Under the pieces are notes generated by a model. The model saw only the letters and a list, made by a program, of their open reading frames with translations, was not told where the DNA came from and did not search any database. A stretch of DNA of 9,326 nucleotides from DASXTK01 sp036505485 (GTDB lineage Bacteria > Actinomycetota > Acidimicrobiia > Acidimicrobiales > VFJN01): contig DASXTK010000383.1 of assembly GCA_036505485.1 (NCBI GenBank), positions 1 to 9,326 on the forward strand, in the 5' to 3' direction. Of this stretch, positions 1 to 6,659 are shown in pieces (position 1 is the stretch's first letter; each line of letters begins with the position of its first letter). Made by a program: the position numbers and the translations under genes.

Positions 1-137
1 CGGCAACAAGGCACCACACCTACAGGACCAAGTCCTAACCAGGGCGGCCAGCTCACAGCCCTCACACGCTGGCTCTTCGGTTCGGCCATCACCCCGGCCC
101 ACCACCCAACCTAGAACACCACTTGCTCAGCAGACTC
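1..137. other. Left flank with no supported gene
   Basis: I see no recognisable gene here. On the plus strand one frame is open from the window edge to a TAG at 112-114 (about 37 codons ending in ...AHHPT), and on the minus strand an ATG at 85-87 opens a frame to the edge. Neither translation resembles a family I know, so a gene tail is possible but unproven. The AvrII-type hexamer CCTAGG occurs at 137-142 and again at 170-175, bracketing the IS-end relic. Confidence 0.3.
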
Positions 138-158
138 CTAGGGCGTGTCCTGCAAGTC
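138..158 (-). mobile_element. Solitary IS5-type right-end relic
   Basis: Read on the minus strand, this 21-bp stretch matches the right end of the IS at 2748-2768 in 18 of 21 positions. It also keeps the coding frame: the minus strand reads D-L-Q-D-T-P-stop, against D-L-Q-D-S-P-stop at the transposase C-terminus of the intact element. The body of the element would lie to the right, but the AraC-family gene starts ending only 13 bp away, so only the tip survives. The parent was probably a related but not identical IS5-family element. That it is an IS end is inference from the match; a chance match this long in a window this size is unlikely. Confidence 0.6.
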
Positions 159-170
159 ATGGTGCATGTC

Positions 171-908
171 CTAGGTGACGGCCTGGCAGGGGGTCGGTGG
201 CGGACGTCGGCCCGAGGCGTAGGCGCCGGGCGGGACGCCGACGAGCCGACGGAACTCGGTGGTCATGTGGGACTGGTCGTAGTAGCCGGCGCGGGCCGCC
301 AGTCCGGCGAGGTCGCCGCGATGGGCGTCGGCCAGGACCAGGCGCACCCGCTGCAGGCGTGCGAACTGCTTGGGTGACACGCCCACCAGCCGGTCGAAGA
401 GGTTGCGGAGCTGACGCTCGCTGACGCCCAGCTTGCGTGAGGCGACGTACACCGGTTCGCCCTCCGCCAGGAAGCGGGTCGCGTCGCGGACCAGGTCGAC
501 CAGCGGTGGCCCGTTAGCCAGCACCTGGGCCAGCGGCCCGATCATCCCCGGGTCGAGCAACATTCCCGGGTCCACGGTGGCCAACGCCTGCGCCAGGTCC
601 CCCGCTGGGAGCGCCACCCGATCGTCGACGATCCCGCGTAGCGGGGCAACCGGTACCGCGGCACCGGGATGGAGCCGCAGCTGCAGGCACGAGGGACCGG
701 GTCCACCCCGCGTGGCGATCGCATGGGTGCGGGGACCCATGACCAGCACATCCCGATGCCCCATGCCATCGGCGCGGACGGTCAAGGTGGTGGCCGGGTC
801 GGGCGGCTCCATGACCGTGCGCATGCGGTGGCTGATCGATGTCGTGCTGATGCTGGCCACCCACGGTTGCAGCGCGGGCGGTACCGGCAGCACCCGTCGA
901 TCGACCAC
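171..908 (-). CDS. AraC-family transcriptional regulator
   Basis: Predicted DNA-binding transcription factor of 245 aa. Residues about 1-130 form an N-terminal domain of the type seen in AraC proteins of DUF6597 style (start ..LPVPPALQPWV.., then MEPPDPATTL and a region ending PLRGIVDDRVALP). The C-terminal AraC domain follows, with a first helix-turn-helix near 152-172 (VASRKLGVSERQLRNLF) and a second near 199-222 (LAARAGYYDQSHMTTEFRR), then the family signature LVGVPPGAY. The start is GTG at 906-908; an in-frame TAG at 918-920 leaves no longer start, and no good ribosome site is visible. It is divergent from the NmrA-like gene 66 bp away, so it probably controls that gene, itself, or both. 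The effector is unknown. The stop codon lies 13 bp from an IS-end relic, with no sign that the protein is truncated. Confidence 0.9.
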   Translation of the reverse strand: MVDRRVLPVPPALQPWVASISTTSISHRMRTVMEPPDPATTLTVRADGMGHRDVLVMGPRTHAIATRGGPGPSCLQLRLHPGAAVPVAPLRGIVDDRVALPAGDLAQALATVDPGMLLDPGMIGPLAQVLANGPPLVDLVRDATRFLAEGEPVYVASRKLGVSERQLRNLFDRLVGVSPKQFARLQRVRLVLADAHRGDLAGLAARAGYYDQSHMTTEFRRLVGVPPGAYASGRRPPPTPCQAVT

Positions 909-974
909 CGGGTCAGGCTAGGGAGTGCCGGATCGTCCAAGACCCGCGGGTCGGGTCGGCGTCAGGGTGACCGG
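909..974. promoter_or_regulatory. Divergent intergenic region with 12-bp palindrome
   Basis: This 66-bp gap must hold the promoters of both the AraC-family gene (leftward) and the NmrA-like gene (rightward). At 941-952 there is a perfect palindrome, GACCCGCGGGTC, followed directly by a partial repeat GGGTCGG. It is a candidate operator, though AraC proteins more often bind direct repeats. I cannot assign -35 or -10 boxes. The sequence AGGGTGA ends a few bases before the ATG at 975 and may serve as a weak ribosome site. Confidence 0.4.
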
Positions 975-1835
975 ATGATCCTCGTCACCGGTGCCACCGG
1001 CACGATCGGCCGCCGACTCGTCCCGCTCCTCGCCGCTCGGGCCATCCCCGTTCGGGCCATGACCCGGAACCCTGCGGGCGTCCCGCCGACGGCAGGCGTC
1101 GATGTCGTGCGGGGCGACTTCGACGACCCCGCCTCGCTGGCGGCTGCGGTCGCCGGAGCCGACACCGTGTTCCTGCTGACCGCCCCGGCGGCGCCATCGG
1201 CCCGCCACGACCTGGCCCTACTGGATGCGGCCCGGGCTGCAAGTGTGGGTCGGGTGGTGCGGCTGTCCGCCATCGGCACCGGCGAGCCTCACGGCGACCG
1301 GACGGTCGGCGCCGCCCACGACCTCGCCGACCAGGCCGTGCGGGCCAGCGAGCTGGACTGGACGCTGCTGCGGCCGACCACGTTCGCGTCCAACACGCTG
1401 TGGTGGGCCGACGCCATCCGGGCCGGTGTCCCGGTCCCCAACCTGCTCGGCGACGGGCGGCAGGGCATCGTCGACCCCGCCGACGTGGCCGCGGTGGCCG
1501 CCGAGGTGCTGGCGTCGCCGGGGCCTGACCACACCGGCCGCGTCCACACGCTGACCGGGCCGGAGCTGCTCAGCGTCCCCGACCAGGCCGCTATCCTCGC
1601 CGAGGCGCTGGGGCGCCCGGTCGAGCTGGTCGACACACCACCCGCAGTCGCCGGCGAGCGGATGCGGGCCGACGGTATGGACCCCGCTGCGGTCGAGCAG
1701 ATCGTCACCGGCTCCTCGTGGGCCCGGGCCGGCCACAACGCGATCCTGACGGACGACGTCGCCGCCGTGCTCGGCCGCCCACCCACCCCGTTCGCCATGT
1801 GGGTGGAACGGAATCTCGGAGCGTTCGGTGCTTAG
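975..1835 (+). CDS. NmrA-type NAD(P)-binding protein (atypical SDR)
   Basis: Soluble 286-aa protein of the NmrA / NAD(P)H-binding atypical short-chain dehydrogenase group, some of which are quinone reductase-like enzymes and some redox sensors. The Rossmann signature GATGTIG is at residues 6-12, followed by a strand and an arginine-rich turn (VRAMTRNP, 27-33), the acidic GDFDDPASL (48-55), AGADTVFLLTAP (60-71), VVRLSAIG (94-101), and the typical ELDWTLLRPTTFASN (126-140) and GIVDPADVA (164-172) segments. The usual YxxxK pair of classical SDRs is not evident, as expected for this group. The open frame runs back to 669, but the ATG at 975 is chosen because the Rossmann strand begins immediately after it. 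Length is normal for the family and the C-terminus looks native. Divergent from an AraC-type regulator that probably controls it. Substrate unknown. The stop codon TAG shares its TA with the left boundary of the IS. Confidence 0.88.
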   Translation: MILVTGATGTIGRRLVPLLAARAIPVRAMTRNPAGVPPTAGVDVVRGDFDDPASLAAAVAGADTVFLLTAPAAPSARHDLALLDAARAASVGRVVRLSAIGTGEPHGDRTVGAAHDLADQAVRASELDWTLLRPTTFASNTLWWADAIRAGVPVPNLLGDGRQGIVDPADVAAVAAEVLASPGPDHTGRVHTLTGPELLSVPDQAAILAEALGRPVELVDTPPAVAGERMRADGMDPAAVEQIVTGSSWARAGHNAILTDDVAAVLGRPPTPFAMWVERNLGAFGA

Positions 1836-1855
1836 GGGGCATCCCCGTAAGTCGC
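1835..1855 (+). repeat. Left terminal inverted repeat of the IS
   Basis: Imperfect inverted partner of 2746-2765. The outer part differs (GGGGGCATCCCC against GGGACTGTCCT), while the inner GTAAGTCGC at 1847-1855 is identical to the reverse complement of 2746-2754. The first G completes the TAG stop of the upstream NmrA-like gene. Confidence 0.75.
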
Positions 1856-1882
1856 GCGTGTGTTCGCTAGCTTCGACGATCT

Positions 1883-2269
1883 GTGGTTGGGCGTGGTGAG
1901 ATGTCGGACGTGGCGTGGGCGCGGATCGAGCCTTTGTTGCCTGGTGGTGGTCGTGGTCGGCGGTGGCGGGATCACCGCCAGGTGGTCAAGGCGATCTTGT
2001 GGAAGCTGCGCACCGGTGCGCCCTGGCGGGATCTCCCTGAGCGCTACGGGCCCTGGAAGACCGCGCATGAACGGCTGCGCCATTGGACAGCGGACGGCAC
2101 GTGGGATCGGATCCTCGACGAGGTGATCGTCAAGGACGACTCGGTGGGACGGGTCGAGTGGGTCTTCTCGGTGGACTCCTCGTCGGTGCGGGCGCACCAG
2201 CACGCGGCTGGCGCCCGGAAAAAGGGGGTGCGCGACCGACTGGGTGGAGGCCCTTGCGGTCGACGGTGA
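1883..2269 (+). CDS. IS5-family transposase, N-terminal frame (orfA)
   Basis: First part of a DDE transposase, 128 aa. It contains the DUF4096-type N-terminal domain of IS5/IS427 enzymes (ARIEPLLPGGGRGRRWRDHR near 13-32, then ILWKLRTGAPWRDLPERYGPWKT, 38-60) and the first catalytic aspartate, D98, in FSVDSSSVRAHQHAAG. The last residues after ARKKG (VRDRLGGGPCGRR) are out of family, because homology continues in the next frame. Start chosen at GTG 1883, giving the usual MVGRGE.. beginning; ATG 1901 is an alternative. On its own this product lacks two of the three catalytic residues, so transposition needs a frame change near 2219-2228. Confidence 0.8.
   Translation: MVGRGEMSDVAWARIEPLLPGGGRGRRWRDHRQVVKAILWKLRTGAPWRDLPERYGPWKTAHERLRHWTADGTWDRILDEVIVKDDSVGRVEWVFSVDSSSVRAHQHAAGARKKGVRDRLGGGPCGRR
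2219..2228 (+). other. Likely frameshift site, A5G5 run
   Basis: The run AAAAAGGGGG lies just where transposase similarity passes from one frame to the next. The second frame is +1 (equivalently -2) relative to the first. A glycyl-tRNA on GGG at 2225-2227 could slip one base to GGG at 2226-2228 and then read TGC, giving ..RKKG-CATDWVEAL.., which is a good family sequence. This may be programmed frameshifting, transcriptional slippage on the run, or a plain one-base insertion that inactivates the element. Confidence 0.5.
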
Positions 2270-2768
2270 AGGCCTCGGGCGCTCCCGGGGTGGGTTGACC
2301 AGCAAGATCCATCTCGCGGTCGACGGGCGAGGGCGGCCCATGTCGATCCTCGTCACTCCCGGCCAAGCCGGTGACGACCCCCAGCTCCTACCACTGCTCG
2401 ATCAGGTGAGCGTGCGGCCTGTTGGGTCGGGCCGCCCACGGTGCCGACCCCGACGAGTGATCGCGGACAAGGCCTACTCCCACCCCTCCACCCGCCACGC
2501 CCTGCGGGCGCGTGGCATCGCGTTCACCTGCCCCGAAAGGCGCGACCAGATCACCCACCGCAAGACCAAAGGCCCAGCGGGTGGCCGGCCACCGGCCTTC
2601 GCCCCCGACATCTACCGTCGCCGCAACGTCGTCGAACGCTGCTTCGGGCGCCTCAAGCAGTTCCGCGGCCTCGCCACCCGTTTCGCTAAACGCGTCGCCT
2701 ACTACCGAGCCGAGGTCGTCATCGCCACCATCGCCATCTGGCTCCGCGACTTACAGGACAGTCCCTAG
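2244..2768 (+). CDS. IS5-family transposase, C-terminal frame (orfB)
   Basis: Catalytic remainder of the transposase. The segment counted from GTG 2244 is 174 aa, but that codon is only the first start-like codon; the frame is open upstream and is probably entered from orfA near 2229. It shows LGRSRGGLTSKIHLAVDG (11-28), LVTPGQAGDDPQ (36-47), the second catalytic aspartate D75 in VIADKAYS, and the glutamate E131 in RRRNVVERCFGRLKQFRGLATRF, completing the DDE triad begun in orfA. The C-terminus ends exactly at the IS right boundary. Joined to orfA the enzyme is about 294 aa, normal for the group. There are no internal stops, so the element may be active if the frame change works. Confidence 0.8.
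   Translation: MEALAVDGEGLGRSRGGLTSKIHLAVDGRGRPMSILVTPGQAGDDPQLLPLLDQVSVRPVGSGRPRCRPRRVIADKAYSHPSTRHALRARGIAFTCPERRDQITHRKTKGPAGGRPPAFAPDIYRRRNVVERCFGRLKQFRGLATRFAKRVAYYRAEVVIATIAIWLRDLQDSP
2746..2765 (-). repeat. Right terminal inverted repeat of the IS
   Basis: Read on the minus strand this is GGGACTGTCCTGTAAGTCGC, partner of the left end. It also encodes the last residues of the transposase (RDLQDSP), and its outermost base supplies the third base of the stop codon of the leftward HNH gene. A near copy of it occurs alone at 138-158. Confidence 0.75.
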
Positions 2769-4009
2769 TCGGGGGTCCAGAGGTTGGGGAGTTGGCTTTG
2801 GGGGTGGGTGGTGTAGTGGCGTCCGTGGGGTGTGGTGATTTCGAGGGTGGCGTCGGGGTGGAGTTTGAGGTGCCAGCCGGGCAGATGCCAGATGTGGTGA
2901 TGCCGGTCGCATCCGAGGATCAGGTTCCCGAGGTTGGTGGGTCCGCCGTGTTCCCACCACTGCACATGATGACCTTCACACCATTCGGGTGGCCGGTCAC
3001 ATCCATACATCCGGCAATGCCCATCACGGGCCACCAAGGCGGCCCAGAGGTTGGCGGCGATCGTCCGGGTCGACCAGCCGTAGTCCAACGTCGAGGACCG
3101 GCCCTGCAGGATGACCCGGTGTACGGCGGCGTCGCAGGCCAGTTTGTGCAATGTCACCGCATCGATCTTGGTGCCGTTCACGAACCGAGCCGACGGCGCC
3201 GGCCCATACGCGTTCACGGGCTCATCGTTGGCGGGTTGCCCGATTCGGGTGCCGAGGAGGTCTTCGTAGTCCACAAACACGTTCAAATGGGGTCGGTGGC
3301 GGCCCCCGAGCTGGGTCTGCTGGTGATCCAGGTAGAACCGCAGGATGTCGACAAGTGCGTCGGCGCGGCGGTGCGCCGGTGTCCTCGTGGGTTCGGCGTC
3401 GGAGTCGGTGGTCTCGGCGAGCCGTAGGGCGGTCTCGGCGATCACCCCAGCCTCGGGATCGAGGCTCCCGCGCAGTTCCCGGCGCCCGTCGAGGATTTCG
3501 GACAGGTGCAGGCTGCGTTCCGGTAGCTCCGGCTCGGGCTCATCATCCAACGAGTCTTTGGCCGCTTGGGCCCATTCCTGCATCACAGCGGACACGTCCC
3601 CGACTGACAGGGGCATCAACGTCGGTACCAGTTCGGCTTCGGTGTCGGTGAACAGGGGTGCGGTCTTGTCGTTGAGGTTGGCGACGATCGCCTCGACCTG
3701 CCCGCTTGACAGGGTCCCGTCCCGGTACGCGGCCGAAGTCACGGGAAGGTCCCGGAGCCGTGTCCCGGTGCGCTTCATAGCAGCGGCTTGGCGGCCCGAG
3801 CGTCCGGTGTGGGCTTTCAACCACCCCACCATGGAGGTGGCGCCATCTTCCTTCCACGCTTCGGCGGCGTCGAAGTCCCCCACAGCCTCGGTGACCACGG
3901 CGGCGAACTGGTCCAGTAGCTGGAAGCAGACGACCAGGGCGGCGCCGTCGACGGGAACGTTGAGTTCCCGGATGGCGGTCTTGATGGTGGCGCTGACCTG
4001 CTCGAACAC
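2765..4009 (-). CDS. DUF222 protein with C-terminal HNH nuclease domain
   Basis: Member of the actinobacterial DUF222/HNH family (the 13E12-repeat proteins of mycobacteria), usually multicopy, with no firmly established role. The first part is the helical DUF222 domain (FEQVSATIKTAIREL.. through the AETALRLAE region). The last ~85 residues are an HNH endonuclease fold: RDGHCRMYGCDRPPEWCEGHHVQWW, then GGPTNLGNLILGCDRHHHIWH. This shows paired CxxxxC and CxxH zinc-type ligands, the HH of the active site and the central asparagine, so nuclease activity is plausible. Start: the frame can begin at TTG 4045, but GTG 4009 is preferred because family members typically begin M-F-E-Q-L/V-S; neither has a clear ribosome site. 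With GTG 4009 the protein is 414 aa, a usual length. The C-terminal end abuts the IS, whose terminal base contributes to the TAG stop; reconstruction of the empty site gives TAA at the same place, so the end is native. Confidence 0.85.
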   Translation of the reverse strand: MFEQVSATIKTAIRELNVPVDGAALVVCFQLLDQFAAVVTEAVGDFDAAEAWKEDGATSMVGWLKAHTGRSGRQAAAMKRTGTRLRDLPVTSAAYRDGTLSSGQVEAIVANLNDKTAPLFTDTEAELVPTLMPLSVGDVSAVMQEWAQAAKDSLDDEPEPELPERSLHLSEILDGRRELRGSLDPEAGVIAETALRLAETTDSDAEPTRTPAHRRADALVDILRFYLDHQQTQLGGRHRPHLNVFVDYEDLLGTRIGQPANDEPVNAYGPAPSARFVNGTKIDAVTLHKLACDAAVHRVILQGRSSTLDYGWSTRTIAANLWAALVARDGHCRMYGCDRPPEWCEGHHVQWWEHGGPTNLGNLILGCDRHHHIWHLPGWHLKLHPDATLEITTPHGRHYTTHPQSQLPNLWTPD

Positions 4010-4045
4010 AAGGATCAGGGTACATCTGTTCGTGTTCTTGGGCAA

Positions 4046-4253
4046 GGGGATTCATGGAGATGTCCCTAGATGTACTCTACACCACCACAGGGACCGGGAG
4101 AATAGCTAAACATGTGCAGGATCACTGGCTTCTCCCAACGCCCGAGAACCCAGCCACGAGACCGCAAGCCCTCCGGTGTTCTTTGCGCGTTTCTTATGGG
4201 GGGTCGATCTGTCTTTACGGCTTCCTAAGAGGGGTCTCCTTACCGTCATTTAG
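4046..4253. promoter_or_regulatory. Divergent gap before the potassium transporter
   Basis: These 208 bp separate the leftward HNH gene from the rightward permease and should hold both promoters. AGATGT occurs twice ten bases apart (4058-4063 and 4068-4073), and AGATGTAC at 4068-4075 is the reverse complement of GTACATCT at 4020-4027. An imperfect TAAGAGG/CTCCTTA inverted pair lies at 4226-4242. I looked for a c-di-AMP (ydaO-type) riboswitch, which would suit a KimA-like gene, and did not find its conserved blocks. No confident -35/-10 boxes. Confidence 0.3.
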
Positions 4254-6635
4254 GTGGCGATAGACCAGACCGAAGCGCCGAGTCCCACCTACACACCGCC
4301 GGGGGCGTTGCCGGCCGAACCGCCGGTCGACCTGCCGCCCGACAGCGTCCGCTACCGGGTGAAGCGGCGGATGCTCGGCGATGCGATGCACACCGAGCAG
4401 CTCGAGCACGAGCGTCTCGGCAAGCCCACCGCCCTGGCGGTGTTCGCCTCGGACAACCTGTCGTCGTCGGCCTACGCCACCGAGGAGATCCTGCACATCC
4501 TGGTGCCGGCGGTCGGCCTCGCCGCCTTCTCGCTGGTGGTTCCCATCACCGTCGCCATGCTGGTGGTGCTGGGGTTCCTCATCCTGTCCTACCGGGAGAC
4601 GATCAAGGAGTACCCGTCGGCCGGCGGCGCCTACGTAGTCACCCGCGACAACTTCGGCCCCCGTGTGGCTCAGGTGGCGGGAGCGGCGCTGCTCACCGAC
4701 TACGTGCTCACCGTGGCGGTCTCCACCGCGGCCGGCACCGCGGCCCTGGTCTCGGCCATCGACGCCCTGGAGCCCTACCGGGTGCCGATCTCGCTGTTCT
4801 TCATCGCCCTGGTTGCCTACGGGAACCTGCGGGGCGTACGGGAGTCGGGGCGGATCTTCGCCGTGCCCACCTACTTCTTCATCGTCAACATGTTCCTGCT
4901 GCTGGGCGTCGGCATCACCAAGTTCATCGCCGGCGACCTTCCCGTAGTGGGCAAGCACCTCGATGGCATGACGGAGTTCGGCCACGGCGAATCCGGACTT
5001 GGCACCGGCGTCTTCTACGGCGCCGTCCTGTTCACGGTCCTGCACGCCTTCGCCTCTGGAGGTGCTGCGGTGACCGGGGTGGAGGCCATCTCCAACGGCG
5101 TGCCTGCGTTCAAGAAGCCGGAGTGGCGCAACGCCCGCCAGACCCTGGTGATGATGGGCGCCGGCCTCGGGGTCATGTTCCTGGGGCTGTCGTTCCTGGC
5201 CTCGAAGATCCAGGTCGCACCGTACGAGAACGGCACTCCGACGGTCATCGCCCAGGTCGGCGAGAAGGTGTACGGCTCGGGGCCCTTGGGGGACATCCTC
5301 TTCTACTCACTCCAGGTCGGCACCCTGCTGATCCTGGTGCTGGCGGCCAACACCGGCTTCGCCGACTTCCCCCGGCTGGCCAGCTTCCAGGCCGGCGACA
5401 AGTTCCTCCCCAGCCAGCTCACCAAGCGGGGCCACCGGCTGGTCTACTCCAACGGCATCATCGCCCTGGCCGCCGCGGCCGCGGTGCTGGTCGTCGTGAC
5501 CGGCGCCGAGGTCACCCGGCTGATCCCGCTCTACGCGGTGGGCGTGTTCCTCAGCTTCACCCTGTCGCAGGCCGGCATGGTGAAGCACCACCTGCGGGTG
5601 CGGGAGCCGGGCTGGCAGAGGAGCGTGGTCATCCAGGGGGTGGGCTGCGCGCTGTCGGCGCTGGTGCTCGTGGTCATCGCCAGCACCAAGTTCACCGAGG
5701 GCGCCTGGTTCATCCTGGTGATGCTGCCGGTGCTGGTCCTGGTGTTCTTGCGAGTCCGCAAGCAGTACGACGACGAGGCCAAGACTCTCGAGATCGGCGT
5801 GCCGGAAGCGACCACGGCACCGATCCTCAGCCGGCACGTGGTGCTGGTGTTCATCGACAAGCTCGACCTGGCCGCGGCCCGAGCGGTGCAGTACGCCCGG
5901 ACCCTGACGCCGGACGAGCTGCGGGCGGTCCACTTCGTGCTCGATCCCCTGCACGCCGAGGAGCTGAGCACCTCGTGGGCCGAGCTGGGCTTGTCCCGAG
6001 TCGCGCTGGACTTGGTGGAGGTCCCCGACCGTCGCCTCACCCGGGCCGCGGTGGAGGTGGTGGCCCGCGACCTGTCCGACGGCGACACCGAGGTCAGCGT
6101 GCTGTTGCCGGACCGGAAGTACCGAGGTTTCTGGCACCGGATCCTCCACGACCAGACCGCCGAGGCCATCGAGCGCGATGTGTCCCAGCTGCCCCACGCC
6201 AACGTCACCACTGTGCCGTTCCACTTCGACATGCAGGGCCAGCCCGAGGCCGGGTTCGAGTCCGGCCGGGACCTGATGCGGCTGGGCGCCGCGGGGAAGG
6301 CGGCGAAGGCCAAGTCCGGTTCGAGCCCAGCGAAGTCGGACGGATCGTCCGCTCCGGAAACCTCCCCCGACGGGATCACCCGGATCGCCGACGTGGTGTG
6401 GCGCCGGCGGGTCACCATCGAGGGCCGGGTCACCACCCTGCGGGTCCAGCCGGCCAAGGGCAGCCACAGCCTGGAGTGCGTGATCGAGGACGGCACCGGG
6501 GCCATGTCGGTGGTGTTCAGCGGACGCCGCCGCATCGGCGGGATCGAGACCGGGACCCGCCTCCGGGCCCACGGCACCGCTGCGATCCACAAGGGCCGCC
6601 TCGCGATCTTCAACCCGATCTACACGTTGCTGTAG
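4254..6635 (+). CDS. KimA-like APC potassium transporter fused to USP-like and OB-fold domains
   Basis: Predicted inner-membrane K+ importer of 793 aa. Residues about 57-500 are an APC-superfamily permease with around 12 membrane segments. It carries the KimA/YdaO pattern: FASDNLSSSAYATEEIL (D67, Y74), LLTDYVLTVAVS (D149, Y150, T153) and AAVTGVEAIS (T274, E277). Spacing matches D36/Y43, D117/Y118/T121 and T230/E233 that I recall from Bacillus subtilis KimA, where they line the K+ path. Residues about 525-660 (HVVLVFIDKLDLAAARAVQYAR.. to HDQTAEAIERDVSQL..) form the cytoplasmic USP-like domain of these permeases. An Ala/Ser/Lys-rich linker (661-705) leads to an OB-fold-like domain (708-793: RVTIEGRVTTLRVQ, LECVIEDGTGAMSVVFSGRR, GTRLRAHGTAAIHKGRLAIFNP). 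The OB part is normally a separate small actinobacterial protein near K+ uptake genes, so this is an unusual fusion. Start is GTG directly after an in-frame TAG; no convincing ribosome site. Followed by a KdpDE-like pair. Confidence 0.85.
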   Translation: MAIDQTEAPSPTYTPPGALPAEPPVDLPPDSVRYRVKRRMLGDAMHTEQLEHERLGKPTALAVFASDNLSSSAYATEEILHILVPAVGLAAFSLVVPITVAMLVVLGFLILSYRETIKEYPSAGGAYVVTRDNFGPRVAQVAGAALLTDYVLTVAVSTAAGTAALVSAIDALEPYRVPISLFFIALVAYGNLRGVRESGRIFAVPTYFFIVNMFLLLGVGITKFIAGDLPVVGKHLDGMTEFGHGESGLGTGVFYGAVLFTVLHAFASGGAAVTGVEAISNGVPAFKKPEWRNARQTLVMMGAGLGVMFLGLSFLASKIQVAPYENGTPTVIAQVGEKVYGSGPLGDILFYSLQVGTLLILVLAANTGFADFPRLASFQAGDKFLPSQLTKRGHRLVYSNGIIALAAAAAVLVVVTGAEVTRLIPLYAVGVFLSFTLSQAGMVKHHLRVREPGWQRSVVIQGVGCALSALVLVVIASTKFTEGAWFILVMLPVLVLVFLRVRKQYDDEAKTLEIGVPEATTAPILSRHVVLVFIDKLDLAAARAVQYARTLTPDELRAVHFVLDPLHAEELSTSWAELGLSRVALDLVEVPDRRLTRAAVEVVARDLSDGDTEVSVLLPDRKYRGFWHRILHDQTAEAIERDVSQLPHANVTTVPFHFDMQGQPEAGFESGRDLMRLGAAGKAAKAKSGSSPAKSDGSSAPETSPDGITRIADVVWRRRVTIEGRVTTLRVQPAKGSHSLECVIEDGTGAMSVVFSGRRRIGGIETGTRLRAHGTAAIHKGRLAIFNPIYTLL

Positions 6636-6641
6636 TCGTTG

Positions 6642-6659
6642 TCCCTGCGTACGCAGGGA
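6642..6659. promoter_or_regulatory. Perfect 18-bp palindrome in transporter-kinase gap
   Basis: TCCCTGCGTACGCAGGGA is its own reverse complement and fills half of the 37-bp gap between the permease and the kinase. A second palindrome, TGGCGCCA, follows at 6661-6668, just before the kinase start. As RNA it would form a seven-pair stem with a GTAC loop but no U-tract follows, so it is a poor terminator. A dimeric-regulator operator, an mRNA processing hairpin, or a dispersed REP-like repeat are the options. Confidence 0.45.

Larger units (their letters stand above)
1833..2768 (+). mobile_element. IS5-family insertion sequence, IS427-like
   Basis: An element of about 931 bp, or about 935 bp with both copies of the TA target. 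The left end reads inward from 1835 as GGGGGCATCCCCGTAAGTCG and the right end, read inward on the minus strand from 2765, as GGGACTGTCCTGTAAGTCGC. The two are imperfect inverted repeats sharing nine inner bases, GTAAGTCGC. TA (or TAG) flanks both sides at 1833-1834 and 2766-2767, matching the short TA-containing target of the family. One transposase is encoded across two overlapping frames, and its stop codon sits in the right boundary. Size, ends, target and two-frame coding fit the IS427 group as I know it. Exact ends are uncertain by a base or two. Confidence 0.82.

Noticed and set aside
1..114. Possible tail of a plus-strand gene entering from the left edge
   Set aside because: Only about 37 codons are visible, with no recognisable motif and mixed third-position bias; not enough to call a gene.
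2765..4045. HNH gene truncated by the IS
   Set aside because: The reconstructed empty site gives a TAA stop at the same codon, and the HNH domain is complete with a normal short tail, so the C-terminus is probably native.
4050..4253. c-di-AMP (ydaO-type) riboswitch upstream of the KimA-like gene
   Set aside because: Expected on functional grounds in some bacteria, but the conserved sequence blocks and pairing pattern of that riboswitch are not visible here.
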